DNA of 64,000 bases from JBBSAT01 sp046351235 (lineage in GTDB: Bacteria > Myxococcota_A > Polyangia > Polyangiales > Sandaracinaceae), in assembly GCA_046351235.1 (NCBI GenBank), contig JAXLYV010000003.1, positions 248,001 through 312,000 of the forward strand, read 5' to 3'. A program made the translations under genes and the position numbers. The notes under the pieces are model-generated. The model worked only from the letters and a program-made list of their open reading frames with translations. It had not been told where the DNA came from and did no database searches. Shown here piece by piece: positions 1-9,613 of the stretch (its first letter is position 1; each line of letters starts with the position of its first letter).

Positions 1-40
1 AGTTCGAGGGAGCGGAACCAACGGAAGAGAGCGCTCGTGA
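1..40 (+). CDS. rnpA: Probable 3' end of rnpA (ribonuclease P protein), partial
   Basis: An open frame enters from the window edge, reads VRGSGTNGRERS, and stops at TGA 38-40. That stop overlaps the GTG start of yidD in a GTGA arrangement. The residues are too few and too basic/polar to identify alone. The call rests on the widely conserved order rpmH-rnpA-yidD-yidC, so it is inference from context. Confidence 0.4.
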   Translation, partial: VRGSGTNGRERS

Positions 41-318
41 CGATCCTCGCGCGATTCTGCCTCTTCCTCATCCAGATCTACTGGTGGACGCTCTCGCCGA
101 TCATCGGCAGCGTCTGTCGATTCCAGCCGACCTGCTCCCGATACACGGCGACCGCGATCCAGCGCTTCGGCGCCCCCCGCGGAATCTGGCTGGGTGCCTG
201 CCGTATCTGTCGCTGCCATCCCTTTCACCCCGGAGGCTTCGATCCTCCGCCGGAGCTACCCCCCAACGTGAAGCCGGTCGTCGACATCACGAGCGCGAGG
301 CCCTCTCATGGACGGTAA
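37..318 (+). CDS. yidD: Membrane protein insertion efficiency factor YidD
   Basis: This 93-residue protein fits the usual YidD length (70-110). It has the family hallmarks: an N-terminal amphipathic/membrane helix (about residues 3-25, ending IYWWTLSPIIG), then CRFQPTCSRYTATAI with its two conserved cysteines, and CRICRCHPFHPGGFDPPP. YidD sits at the inner face of the cytoplasmic membrane and helps YidC insert small membrane proteins. It starts at GTG 37, overlapping the upstream stop, and its 3' end overlaps the yidC start by 11 bases, so the two are probably translationally coupled. Confidence 0.95.
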   Translation: MTILARFCLFLIQIYWWTLSPIIGSVCRFQPTCSRYTATAIQRFGAPRGIWLGACRICRCHPFHPGGFDPPPELPPNVKPVVDITSARPSHGR

Positions 319-2095
319 CGAGCCCCAGGGTCGCTCGTCGCTCTCGACGATCATGCTCGCCGCGACGGCGTTCATCCTCGTCTACTACGGCGCGCAGTAC
401 TTCTTCGGCGGCGAGACGCCCGAGGCCGGCGACACCACGGCCGAGACCACCGAAGAGCTCTCGCCCGAAGAGCAGGCCCGCGCGGCCGAGGCGGCGGCGG
501 AGCGGGCGCGCCTGCGCGAGGAGCGGCGCGCCACGGGCACGATCACGACGGACGAGTTCGTCGCGACGATCGACAACCTCGCGGGCGGCGTGTCGTCGTT
601 CGTCCTGCGCGGCGATCGCTTCCACGACGCCGAAGGGCATCCGCAGGACCTCGTCACCACGACGCGCGACGAGTACCGACCGCTGCGCATCGCGCTCCCG
701 GGCGCGCCGATCCCCGACGACGCCGTCTGGGATCTGCGCCAGGTGAGCGAGCGCGAGGTCGAGCTGCGCTGGCGCGGCCAGGGGCTCGAGGTGGTGCGCT
801 CGATCTCGGCCGGCACGGGCCCCTACCAGCTCTGGCAGACGGTGGTCGTGCGCAACGTCGGCAGCGAGCCGCGTCGCACGCCGCTCTCGCTCAGCGTCTA
901 TCACTACATCCAGGTCGCGAACGAAGGCGGCGGCATGTTCGGCGGTCGTTCGCCGAACATCAGCCAGGGCATCTGCAGCACCGCCGGCAGCGTCGTGCGC
1001 AAGGATCACGAGGCCCTCCAGAATCCGCACGGCTACGGAGAGACCGTCGAGTTCGCGGGCGTCGAGAACGTCTACTTCGTGCAGGCGCTCGCGCCGAGCA
1101 ACGGCGAGCCGGCCGCGCGCTGCGCCCTCTCGGCGGCGCACTTCTACGCCGAGGGCTCGAGCGACGTCGACGGCAACCTCTTCACCTCCACGCTGCGCTA
1201 CGCCACGGTCGACCTGCCGGTCGGCGGCGAGCACAGCTGGACCACGCTCGCGTACATGGGCCCCAAGGACTGGCACGCGCTCGAGCGCGCCGGTCACCAC
1301 CTGCCCGACGTCGTGAACCTCGGCACCTTCGCGGTCATCGCGCGTGGCTTCGCGACGGCCCTCGGCTGGATCTACGGGCGCGTCGGCAACTGGGGCATCG
1401 CGATCATCATCCTCACGATGATCGTGAAGATCCTCCTGTTCCCGGTGGTGAACCGGCAGTTCCGCGCGATGGCGCCGATGCGGAAGCTCAAGCCGGAGAT
1501 GGACCGCATCAACGAGGAGCTGAAGGACGACATGGAGGCTCGCCAGCGGGCGATCCTCGCGCTCTACCAGAAGCACGGCGTGAACCCCGCGGCGCAGATG
1601 CTCGGCTGCTTGCCGGTGTTCCTGCAGATGCCGGTCTTCTTCGCGCTCTACACGTCGCTCTCGACGAACATCGAGCTCTATCACCAGCCCTTCGTCTTCT
1701 TCTGGACGGATCTCTCGGCGCGCGATCCCTACTTCGTGCTGCCGGTGATGCTGAGCGGCTTGATGTTCGTGCAGCAGAAGCTGATGCCGAACACCGGCAT
1801 GGATCCGAACCAAGCGCGGATCATGCTCTACATGATGCCCATCATGATGGGCGCCTTCATGCTCTTCCTGCCCTCGGGCCTGTGCCTCTACATGCTGACG
1901 AACAGCGGTCTGTCGATCGCGCAGCAGCAGTTCAACTTCTGGCGCGTGAGCCAGGAGGAAGCCGCGCGCGAGGCGGCGAACAAGGCCTCGAGCCCGGAGA
2001 CCGAGAACACCGCGACCGGCACCGTCGAGAAGAACGACGGGAAGTCGGCCGCACGGACGAGCCCGAAGGGCTCGGGGAGATCGCGCCGTGGGTGA
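308..2095 (+). CDS. yidC: Membrane protein insertase YidC
   Basis: At 595 residues this is a Gram-negative-type YidC. It has an N-terminal transmembrane helix (about 12-32), a charged linker (Ala/Glu-rich, about 37-80), a large periplasmic beta-supersandwich domain (to about 350), then the five-helix 60KD_IMP core. The core is recognisable from GNWGIAIIILTMIVKILLFP (about 361-380), a cytoplasmic loop rich in Arg/Lys/Glu, LGCLPVFLQMPVFFALY, and a last helix ending LPSGLCLYMLTN. The C-terminal tail is basic and Ser-rich. It inserts membrane proteins alone or with SecYEG. It lies between yidD and khpB, and its stop overlaps the GTG of khpB by 8 bases. Confidence 0.97.
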   Translation: MDGNEPQGRSSLSTIMLAATAFILVYYGAQYFFGGETPEAGDTTAETTEELSPEEQARAAEAAAERARLREERRATGTITTDEFVATIDNLAGGVSSFVLRGDRFHDAEGHPQDLVTTTRDEYRPLRIALPGAPIPDDAVWDLRQVSEREVELRWRGQGLEVVRSISAGTGPYQLWQTVVVRNVGSEPRRTPLSLSVYHYIQVANEGGGMFGGRSPNISQGICSTAGSVVRKDHEALQNPHGYGETVEFAGVENVYFVQALAPSNGEPAARCALSAAHFYAEGSSDVDGNLFTSTLRYATVDLPVGGEHSWTTLAYMGPKDWHALERAGHHLPDVVNLGTFAVIARGFATALGWIYGRVGNWGIAIIILTMIVKILLFPVVNRQFRAMAPMRKLKPEMDRINEELKDDMEARQRAILALYQKHGVNPAAQMLGCLPVFLQMPVFFALYTSLSTNIELYHQPFVFFWTDLSARDPYFVLPVMLSGLMFVQQKLMPNTGMDPNQARIMLYMMPIMMGAFMLFLPSGLCLYMLTNSGLSIAQQQFNFWRVSQEEAAREAANKASSPETENTATGTVEKNDGKSAARTSPKGSGRSRRG

Positions 2096-2798
2096 CGAGA
2101 GAAAGAACCAGGAAATGGAAGGGGCCCTGCTCTTCGACGACGAGGACGAGGGTCGGGGCGATCGCGACGGCGGGGGTGGCAGCAAGGGCGCGCCGGGCGA
2201 CGGCAAGGCCGAGGACGCGATGGAGTTCCTCAGCGGGCTCATCTACCGGATGGGCCTCTCGGCTCGCGTGACGGTGCGCGAGGACGGCGAGCGCGTGGTG
2301 CTCGACGTGGCGGGCCCGGACGCGGGGCGCGCGATCGGCAAGAAGGGCATGACCCTCGACGCGATGCAGTTCCTCGTGAACAAGGTCGTGAACCGCTTCC
2401 CCGACTCGCGGCGCTACATCGTCGTCGACTCGGGCGACTACCGCGATCGCCACGACGAGGGGCTCGTCTCGCTCGCGCAGCGCGAGGCCAAGCGCGCGGT
2501 CGACAGTGGCCGCGTGGTGACGCTCGAGCCGATGCCGGCGCGCGATCGCCGCGTCATCCACCTCTCGCTCGCGAAGTTCTCGGGCATCTCGACGAAGTCG
2601 AGCGGCGAGGGCCTCGGGCGACGCATCCAGATCATCCCAGCCAACCGCCACGGCGGCGGGGGCGGAGGGGGCGGCGGCGGGCGCGATCGCGGCCGTCGCG
2701 ACGATCGTCCGCGTGGGCCGCGCGTGGAGCGCGACCGGGATCGGCTGCCGCAGCCGCTCCCCGAGGCGCCGATCCGCGACGACGACGCCGAGAGCTGA
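2088..2798 (+). CDS. khpB: KH/R3H RNA-binding protein KhpB (Jag/SpoIIIJ-associated)
   Basis: This 236-residue protein has a KH domain (about 45-125; GRAIGKKGMTLDAMQFLVN carries the GxxG loop) followed by an R3H domain (about 130-190; REAKRAVDSG with downstream ARDRRVIHLSL). Together these bind single-stranded RNA. The gene after yidC is usually this protein. Unlike firmicute Jag it has no Jag_N domain: its first 40 residues are an acidic, Gly-rich stretch. The C-terminus is a run of glycines followed by an Arg/Asp/Pro-rich tail resembling an RG-type disordered RNA-binding extension. The start is GTG 2088, overlapping the yidC stop. Confidence 0.93.
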   Translation: MGDERKNQEMEGALLFDDEDEGRGDRDGGGGSKGAPGDGKAEDAMEFLSGLIYRMGLSARVTVREDGERVVLDVAGPDAGRAIGKKGMTLDAMQFLVNKVVNRFPDSRRYIVVDSGDYRDRHDEGLVSLAQREAKRAVDSGRVVTLEPMPARDRRVIHLSLAKFSGISTKSSGEGLGRRIQIIPANRHGGGGGGGGGGRDRGRRDDRPRGPRVERDRDRLPQPLPEAPIRDDDAES

Positions 2799-2832
2799 AC
2801 GACCGACCGAGCACGGCGCGAGGCGCGGCGGA

Positions 2833-2871
2833 ACGAGCACGAAGGCCCCGGCTTTCGTGCTCGTTTCTTTT
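2833..2871 (+). terminator. Intrinsic terminator after khpB
   Basis: A perfect 11-base-pair stem, ACGAGCACGAA (2833-2843) with TTCGTGCTCGT (2854-2864), closes a G/C loop. The T-rich stretch TTTCTTT follows. It lies 35 bases after the khpB stop and 28 bases before the pgi start, so it should separate the rnpA-yidD-yidC-khpB transcript from pgi. Confidence 0.85.
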
Positions 2872-2898
2872 GCGCGGTCGTTCGGTACCATCGCGCGC

Positions 2899-4566
<1,668 letters not shown>

Positions 4567-4658
4567 CGTCGCGTCCCGCTGCGCGTGGCTCCTCGGCGCG
4601 CGAGATGCGACGACGTGCCGCAGACCGGCCCGCGCGGGGGCGTGCTACCCGCGGGCCC

Positions 4659-5765
4659 ATGCGATCGAGCTTCCGCCGCAGTTCCGTCTTCCTCACCACC
4701 CTCACCGTCGCGAGCGCGTGCTCGACCACGCCCGCGCCCGCGTCGGACCACGACGCCTGCGACTACATCGCGAGCGCCTGCCACGGCGCGCCCGGCGCCG
4801 CCGCCGAGGCGTGCCACGAGACCGCACATGCGGACGTCCTCGCGACCTGCGAGGCGATGCTCTCGAGCTGCCTCGCCGTCTGCACGAGCGACGCCGCCGT
4901 GCCCGCCGACACGAGCCCGACGCCCGATGCCGCGACGGCGCCGGACGCCGGGGCGCCCACCGACGGGGGCCCCGGTGAGGTCGTCCTCCGCTTCACGCCG
5001 CGCGTCGGCTCGGAGGCGTTCTCGTGCACGGGGACGTACATGATGGGCTCGCCCGCGACCGAGGCGCAGCCGGTCGATCTCCGGCTCTACGTCCACGACG
5101 TGCGCCTCGTGACGGCCGCCGGCGAAGAGGTCCCCGTCACCCTCGCCGACAACGACTTCCAGCGGATGGGCGTCGCGCTGCTCGACTTCGAGGACGGCAC
5201 CGGCTCGTGCAACCAGGGCGACGCCGAGACGAACGCGGAGATCCGCGGCACCGTCCCGGACGGTGAGTACACGGGCGTTCGTTTCCGCGTCGGCATCCCC
5301 TTCGACCTCAATCACGTCGACCTCACGACGCTCCCCTCGCCCCTGAACCGCACGAGCCTCTTCTGGGGCTGGGCGTTCGGTCACCTCTTCTTCGCGGGCG
5401 TGACGCGGACCGTCGCCGTCGGCCCGGGCATCGACGCCGCGGGCGAGGACGCGGGCGCGCCCGTCGCCTACGAGCACGTCACGCACCTCGGCTCCACGAT
5501 GTGCGAGGGTGATCCGGCGATGGGCATCCCCGTGACGAGCTGCGCGCGCCCGAACCGGCCGTCGATCTCGCTCTCGGGCTTCGACGCCGCGACGGACTCG
5601 ATCGTCGTCGACCTGGGCGCCGTGAAGGCCCACGTGGACGTGGCGCACGGCGCGAGCTGCCACTCGTTCCAGCCCGACTGCGCCTTCCCCTTCGACGCGC
5701 TCGGCCTGAACTGGGCGACCGGCAGCGAGACGCCGACGACGCAGACCGTCTTCCGCGTGGAGTGA
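4659..5765 (+). CDS. MbnP-like copper-binding lipoprotein (MXAN_0976 family)
   Basis: This 368-residue protein has a signal peptide ending in a lipobox at Cys21 (LTVASAC). A Cys/His-containing segment (about 33-75, seven Cys) and an Ala/Asp/Pro spacer follow. From about 107 comes a beta-rich domain with family features DLRLYVHDVRLV, DFEDGTGSC, GEYTGVRFRVGIPFDLNH and a C-terminal HSFQPDCAFPFDALGLNW. These match the AZL_007920/MXAN_0976 (MbnP) family, a periplasmic copper-binding protein whose Trp is converted to kynurenine by its partner MbnH in methanotrophs. Candidate target tryptophans are W236, W238 and W352; which one, if any, is modified is not visible. The next gene starts 3 bases downstream and is the expected partner. 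Confidence 0.85.
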   Translation: MRSSFRRSSVFLTTLTVASACSTTPAPASDHDACDYIASACHGAPGAAAEACHETAHADVLATCEAMLSSCLAVCTSDAAVPADTSPTPDAATAPDAGAPTDGGPGEVVLRFTPRVGSEAFSCTGTYMMGSPATEAQPVDLRLYVHDVRLVTAAGEEVPVTLADNDFQRMGVALLDFEDGTGSCNQGDAETNAEIRGTVPDGEYTGVRFRVGIPFDLNHVDLTTLPSPLNRTSLFWGWAFGHLFFAGVTRTVAVGPGIDAAGEDAGAPVAYEHVTHLGSTMCEGDPAMGIPVTSCARPNRPSISLSGFDAATDSIVVDLGAVKAHVDVAHGASCHSFQPDCAFPFDALGLNWATGSETPTTQTVFRVE

Positions 5766-5768
5766 CGC

Positions 5769-7028
5769 GTGCGCTCCCGCGCGTGGCTGGCGCTCGCCTC
5801 GGTGTGGATGGCTTGCAATGCCGCCGACCCTCCGGCCGACGCGGCGAGCGCCGACGCGCACGTCCACACCCACGACCACGGGCTCCCCGTCGAGCCCGTG
5901 GACGTGGGGCCGCGGCTCGACAGCCCCGCCTCCGACGCCGGCGCCGCGGGCTGGGTGTGGTCGCTGCCGCCGGGGATCCCGCAGCCGCGCGTTCCCGACG
6001 ACAACCCGATGTCGATCGCCAAGGTCGAGCTCGGCCGCCACCTCTTCTACGACACGCGCCTGAGCGGCAACCAGACGCAGTCCTGCGCGTCTTGTCACGA
6101 GCAGACGCTCGCGTTCACCGACGGGCGCGGGCGCGCGATCGGCTCGACCGGCCAGACGACCCCGCGCGGGTCGATGGGCCTGGCGAACGTCGCGTTCGCG
6201 ACCACGCTCACGTGGGGCAATCCCCTCCTGCTCGAGCTCGAGGCGCAGGCCGTGGTGCCGATGTTCGGCCGCGAGCCCGTGGAGCTCGGCCTCTCCGGCC
6301 TCGAGGACACGCTCCTCGCGCGGCTCGGCGCCGAGCCGCGCTACCAGGCGCTCTTCCCGCTCGCGTTCCCGGACGATCCTGATCCGATCTCGGTGCAGAA
6401 CACGGTGCGCGCGCTCGCGGCGTTCGAGCGCACGATCCTCTCGGGCCGCTCGGCGTACGACCGCCTCGTGTACGGCGGTGAGCCGGATGCCCTCTCCGAG
6501 AGCGCCCGGCGCGGCCTGACGCTGTTCAACTCGGAGCGCCTCGAGTGCTTCCACTGCCACCAGGGGTTCGCGTTCTCGGACTCGGTGGTGTGGGAGGGCA
6601 GCGGCTCGCGCGAGGTGCGCTTCCACAACACGGGCCTCTACAACCTGGGGGGGACGGGCGCGTATCCCGCCGGCGGCCAAGGGGTCTTCGAGACGACGGG
6701 GCGCCCGCAGGACATGGGCGCGTTCCGCACGCCGAGCCTCCGCAACGTCGGCCTCACCGCGCCGTACATGCACGACGGGAGCATCGCGACGCTCGAAGAG
6801 GTGCTCGACCACTACGCCGCGGGAGGTCGAACGATCCCGTCGGGGCCGAACGCGGGCGTGGGCAGCGCCAACCCGTACAAGAGCGGGCTCATCGTCGGCT
6901 TCACGCTCACTCCAGAGCAGCGCGCCGACGTCGTCGCCTTCCTCGAGAGCCTCACCGACGAAGAGCTGCTGACGGATCCGCGATTCGCGAGCCCGTGGGA
7001 CGCGCCCTGCGGTCTCTGCGAACCTTGA
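5769..7028 (+). CDS. MbnH-like diheme cytochrome c peroxidase-family enzyme (MXAN_0977 family)
   Basis: This 419-residue protein has two haem c sites, CASCH (106-110) and CFHCH (260-264). The usual diheme peroxidase landmarks are present: LGRHLFYDTRLSGNQTQSC, AFTDGRGRA, FRTPSLRNVGLTAPYMHDGS and LEEVLDHYAAGG. A lipobox at Cys16 predicts periplasmic lipid anchoring, and a His-rich patch HVHTHDHG (31-38) just after it may bind metal. The family (MauG-like MbnH) oxidises a Trp of its MbnP partner with peroxide. The 3-base spacing to the MbnP gene fits a two-gene operon. The start is GTG 5769. The exact substrate is inference. Confidence 0.87.
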   Translation: MRSRAWLALASVWMACNAADPPADAASADAHVHTHDHGLPVEPVDVGPRLDSPASDAGAAGWVWSLPPGIPQPRVPDDNPMSIAKVELGRHLFYDTRLSGNQTQSCASCHEQTLAFTDGRGRAIGSTGQTTPRGSMGLANVAFATTLTWGNPLLLELEAQAVVPMFGREPVELGLSGLEDTLLARLGAEPRYQALFPLAFPDDPDPISVQNTVRALAAFERTILSGRSAYDRLVYGGEPDALSESARRGLTLFNSERLECFHCHQGFAFSDSVVWEGSGSREVRFHNTGLYNLGGTGAYPAGGQGVFETTGRPQDMGAFRTPSLRNVGLTAPYMHDGSIATLEEVLDHYAAGGRTIPSGPNAGVGSANPYKSGLIVGFTLTPEQRADVVAFLESLTDEELLTDPRFASPWDAPCGLCEP

Positions 7029-7112
7029 CGGCCGCGCGGGCTCGCGCTCCGCTCATCGCGCTCGGCGCTCGGGTCGTCGCGTTCGAAGCAGCGAGCTCGC
7101 TCGGAACGGCTC

Positions 7113-9587
7113 TCAGAAGCCCGGGTCGCTGACCACGGTCGGGCGCGTCGTCGTCGAGGGCGGCGGCGTGCGAGTCGTCGGCGGGCGCGTGCCGGTCGTC
7201 GGCGGGCGCGTGCCCGTCGGCGGCGGGCGCGTGCCGGTCGTCGGCGGGCGCGTGCCGGTCGTCGGCGGGCGGGTGCCCGTCGGCGGCGGACGCGTGCCCG
7301 TCGTCGGCGGCGGCGTGCGCGTCGCAGGCGGTGTCGTGGTGGCCGGCGGCACGCGCGTCGTCGGCGGCGGCGTGGTGCTCGTCGGCGGCGGAACCGCCGT
7401 CGTCGTAGGCGGTGGCTCGGTCGCCGTCGTCGGAGGCGGCGTCGCGGCGCCGGCATCGGCCGCCACGCTCGCGGGCGGCTCGTGCGTCGTCACCGTCAGC
7501 GTGTGGCCCGAGAGCGCGCTCGTGGGCGGAGGCTCGGAAGACTGCATCGCGAGCACCGCGATCCCGACGATCGCCACGAGACCGACGACGATGGCGGGCA
7601 CGAGCCAAGCGGGGCGCGCGGCAGGCTCGTCGTCGCCCTCGCTGGCGCTCGCCTTCGCGCTCGCCTCGACGATCTTCTCCATGCTCGGCGAGAACGCGAC
7701 CGAGGGCTCGTCCGCATCGACCACGGGCTTGGCAAGCGCGGGCTTGGCCGCGTCCGCCTTCTCGTCCTTCTTGTCGGTCTTCGCGCTCGGGGGCGGGGGC
7801 GGCTTGTGCGCTTCCTCGTGGTGCTTCGGCGGAGCGGGCGGCTTGGCGTGCGCCTCGTGATCGTCGCCCTCGGTCCTGGTGTGCGGCGGCGGTGGCGGCG
7901 CGGCTTCGGCGTGCGCGTGCTCCGCTTTCGGGCTCGGCGGCGGGCCCGGATCCGAGACGAGCTCCTCCGCCGTCAGCTCGAGCGAGATCCGCCCCGCGTC
8001 CTCGGCTCCGGCAGGCTCGGCCGGCGGGCTGGCTGCCTTTTCTTCCTTCGTCTCGACCCCGGCGCTCGCCGGCCCGACCTCGGCCGTCACGCTCGGCTCG
8101 CTCTTCGGCGCGTCGGCTCCGCTCGCCGAGTCGGTCTTCGGCGATTCGCCCGCACTCTCCGCGCCCGACGCCTCCGACTCACCGCTCGCGGTGAGCTTCG
8201 TCAGATCGAGCTCGCCCCCGCCTTCTTCCCGCGGCGCCGCGACGGCCTGGAGATCGCTGACGTCGAGGTCCTCGGTCGTGCGGGGTCCCCTCGCAGGGAC
8301 CGCGGGCGGTGGCGGCTTGGCCCCGGCGGGCGTGGCCTTCGGCGCCGCAGGAGGAGGCAGCGGCGCCTTCGGCGCCGGATGCGGCGTCGCCGTCGCGCTC
8401 GGAGCCTTCGGCGCCGGATGCGGCGTCGCCGTCGCGCTCGGGGCCTTCGGCGCGGGGTGCGGCGTCGCCGTCTTGCTCGGCACCTCGGCGGCCGCGCCCG
8501 TGCTCGCTTCGGCCGGCGCCGGCAGCGACTTGCCGAGCTGCAGATCCGCGACGTCGAGCTCTTCGGTCGTGCGCGATCCGCTCGACACCACCCGCGGCGC
8601 CGCAGCGCCGGGCTTCGGCACCACGCCCGCGCCCGGCTTCGGCACCGCCGCACGTGCGGCCCCTGCGGGCTTCGGAATCGTGGCCGCGCGCGGCAGCGCC
8701 GGCGCCGGCGGCTCGCCGATGCACGCACGCTCGCCCACCGGGACCTCGGTCGCCGCGATCGTGCGCGCCATCGTCCCGGCCGTGCGAAGCGCGCGTCCGA
8801 ACGCGCCGATGTCGGCGAAGCGCTTCTTGGGATCGCTCGAGAGCGCGCGATCGAGCGTGGACGCGAAGGGCGCGAGATCGCGGCGCGCCATCGTGAGCAT
8901 CGCCGGCTTGTCGTGACCGATCGCGTGCGCGAGCGCGGCGAGGTCGCGCGCGATGTGCGGCGGCCGCCCGCCGAGCGCGGCGTAGATCATCGCGGCGAGC
9001 GAGGCCTGATCCGCGAGCGCGCTCTCGACCTGCTCGCCGCGCGCCTGCTCGGGCGCGGCGTAGCCGATCGCGCCGACCGAGGGCATCGACGCGCGCGCGC
9101 CGATGTCGGCCCGCACGCTCGCGCGGTTCAGGCCGAAGCCGATCAGCTTCGGCACCTCTTTCCCTGGCTCGCCGACGAGCAGCACGTTGCCCGGCTCGAC
9201 GTCGCCGTGCGAGATGCCCGCGTGGTGCACCTCCGCCAGCGCCTCCGCGAGCGCGACGCCGATCTCGACGACGCGCCCGACGGTGAGCGCGGGGCCTTCC
9301 TCGAGCCGATCGGCGAGGCTCACGCCGCTCAGGCGCTCCTCGACGAGGAAGGGCGCGCCGTCGTCGGTGTCGCCCTCGGCGACGCCGTGCACGAGGCTCG
9401 CGTGGTGGAAGCCGACCAGCGCCTTCGCGTGCGCCCGGAAGCGCGCCTTCGTCGCCTCGTCGGCGTCTTCCTCCAGTGTAATTGCGACCAGCGCTCTTCC
9501 GCTCTCGTCGTGCGCGTTCCAGACGGTACCGAGGTCGCTGTCGCCGAGAGGTACCTCGAGCGTGTATCGTCCGGCCAGCAGGGTCAC
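7113..9587 (-). CDS. Membrane-anchored Ser/Thr pseudokinase with Pro/Thr-rich repeat tail
   Basis: This 824-residue protein has a protein-kinase fold (about 1-290; EPGNVLL, GYAAPEQA and the C-lobe are clear) but its catalytic residues are degraded. The glycine loop reads GDSDLG, the VAIK lysine is Thr37 (VAIT), HRDLKPEN is HGDVEPGN (127-134), and DFG is GFG (150-152). The HxD aspartate alone survives. A long low-complexity Ala/Pro linker follows, with three 13-residue ATPHPAPKAPSAT-type repeats and two TTE(E/D)LDV motifs. Then come one membrane helix (about 660-682) and a periplasmic Thr/Pro tail of GTRPPTT repeats. Probably a signalling scaffold rather than an enzyme. GTG 9587 was chosen because a farther ATG would overlap the divergent gene. 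Confidence 0.82.
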   Translation of the reverse strand: MTLLAGRYTLEVPLGDSDLGTVWNAHDESGRALVAITLEEDADEATKARFRAHAKALVGFHHASLVHGVAEGDTDDGAPFLVEERLSGVSLADRLEEGPALTVGRVVEIGVALAEALAEVHHAGISHGDVEPGNVLLVGEPGKEVPKLIGFGLNRASVRADIGARASMPSVGAIGYAAPEQARGEQVESALADQASLAAMIYAALGGRPPHIARDLAALAHAIGHDKPAMLTMARRDLAPFASTLDRALSSDPKKRFADIGAFGRALRTAGTMARTIAATEVPVGERACIGEPPAPALPRAATIPKPAGAARAAVPKPGAGVVPKPGAAAPRVVSSGSRTTEELDVADLQLGKSLPAPAEASTGAAAEVPSKTATPHPAPKAPSATATPHPAPKAPSATATPHPAPKAPLPPPAAPKATPAGAKPPPPAVPARGPRTTEDLDVSDLQAVAAPREEGGGELDLTKLTASGESEASGAESAGESPKTDSASGADAPKSEPSVTAEVGPASAGVETKEEKAASPPAEPAGAEDAGRISLELTAEELVSDPGPPPSPKAEHAHAEAAPPPPPHTRTEGDDHEAHAKPPAPPKHHEEAHKPPPPPSAKTDKKDEKADAAKPALAKPVVDADEPSVAFSPSMEKIVEASAKASASEGDDEPAARPAWLVPAIVVGLVAIVGIAVLAMQSSEPPPTSALSGHTLTVTTHEPPASVAADAGAATPPPTTATEPPPTTTAVPPPTSTTPPPTTRVPPATTTPPATRTPPPTTGTRPPPTGTRPPTTGTRPPTTGTRPPPTGTRPPTTGTRPPTTRTPPPSTTTRPTVVSDPGF
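7174..7320 (-). repeat. Tandem 21-base repeat encoding GTRPPTT units
   Basis: Seven head-to-tail 21-base units (7174, 7195, 7216, 7237, 7258, 7279, 7300) differ at one to four positions each. They encode the Thr/Pro-rich tail of the pseudokinase. Units 2-3 resemble units 5-6, suggesting a past 63-base duplication. The length is in frame, so copy-number change would keep the protein open. Confidence 0.85.
8365..8481 (-). repeat. Three 39-base repeats in the pseudokinase linker
   Basis: Units 8365-8403, 8404-8442 and 8443-8481 are nearly identical and encode a 13-residue Ala/Pro/Thr-rich unit (PHPAPKAPSATAT). They lie in the linker between the kinase fold and the membrane segment, and presumably act as a flexible spacer. 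Confidence 0.85.
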
Positions 9588-9613
9588 GAACCGGTTTGTA
9601 CCAGAGGCAGGGG

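Noticed and set aside
287..2242. Long minus-strand open frame opposite yidC (651 codons), and many others like it
   Set aside because: In DNA near 70% GC, antisense frames stay open because stop codons are AT-rich. The translations are Arg/Ala/His-rich without motifs, and the opposite strand holds a certain gene.
2713..2898. N-terminal extension of pgi
   Set aside because: The upstream in-frame residues overlap khpB and the terminator hairpin and do not resemble Pgi.
7174..7320. Possible CRISPR-like array
   Set aside because: The 21-base units have no spacers and lie inside a coding frame encoding a Pro/Thr repeat, so this is a coding minisatellite.
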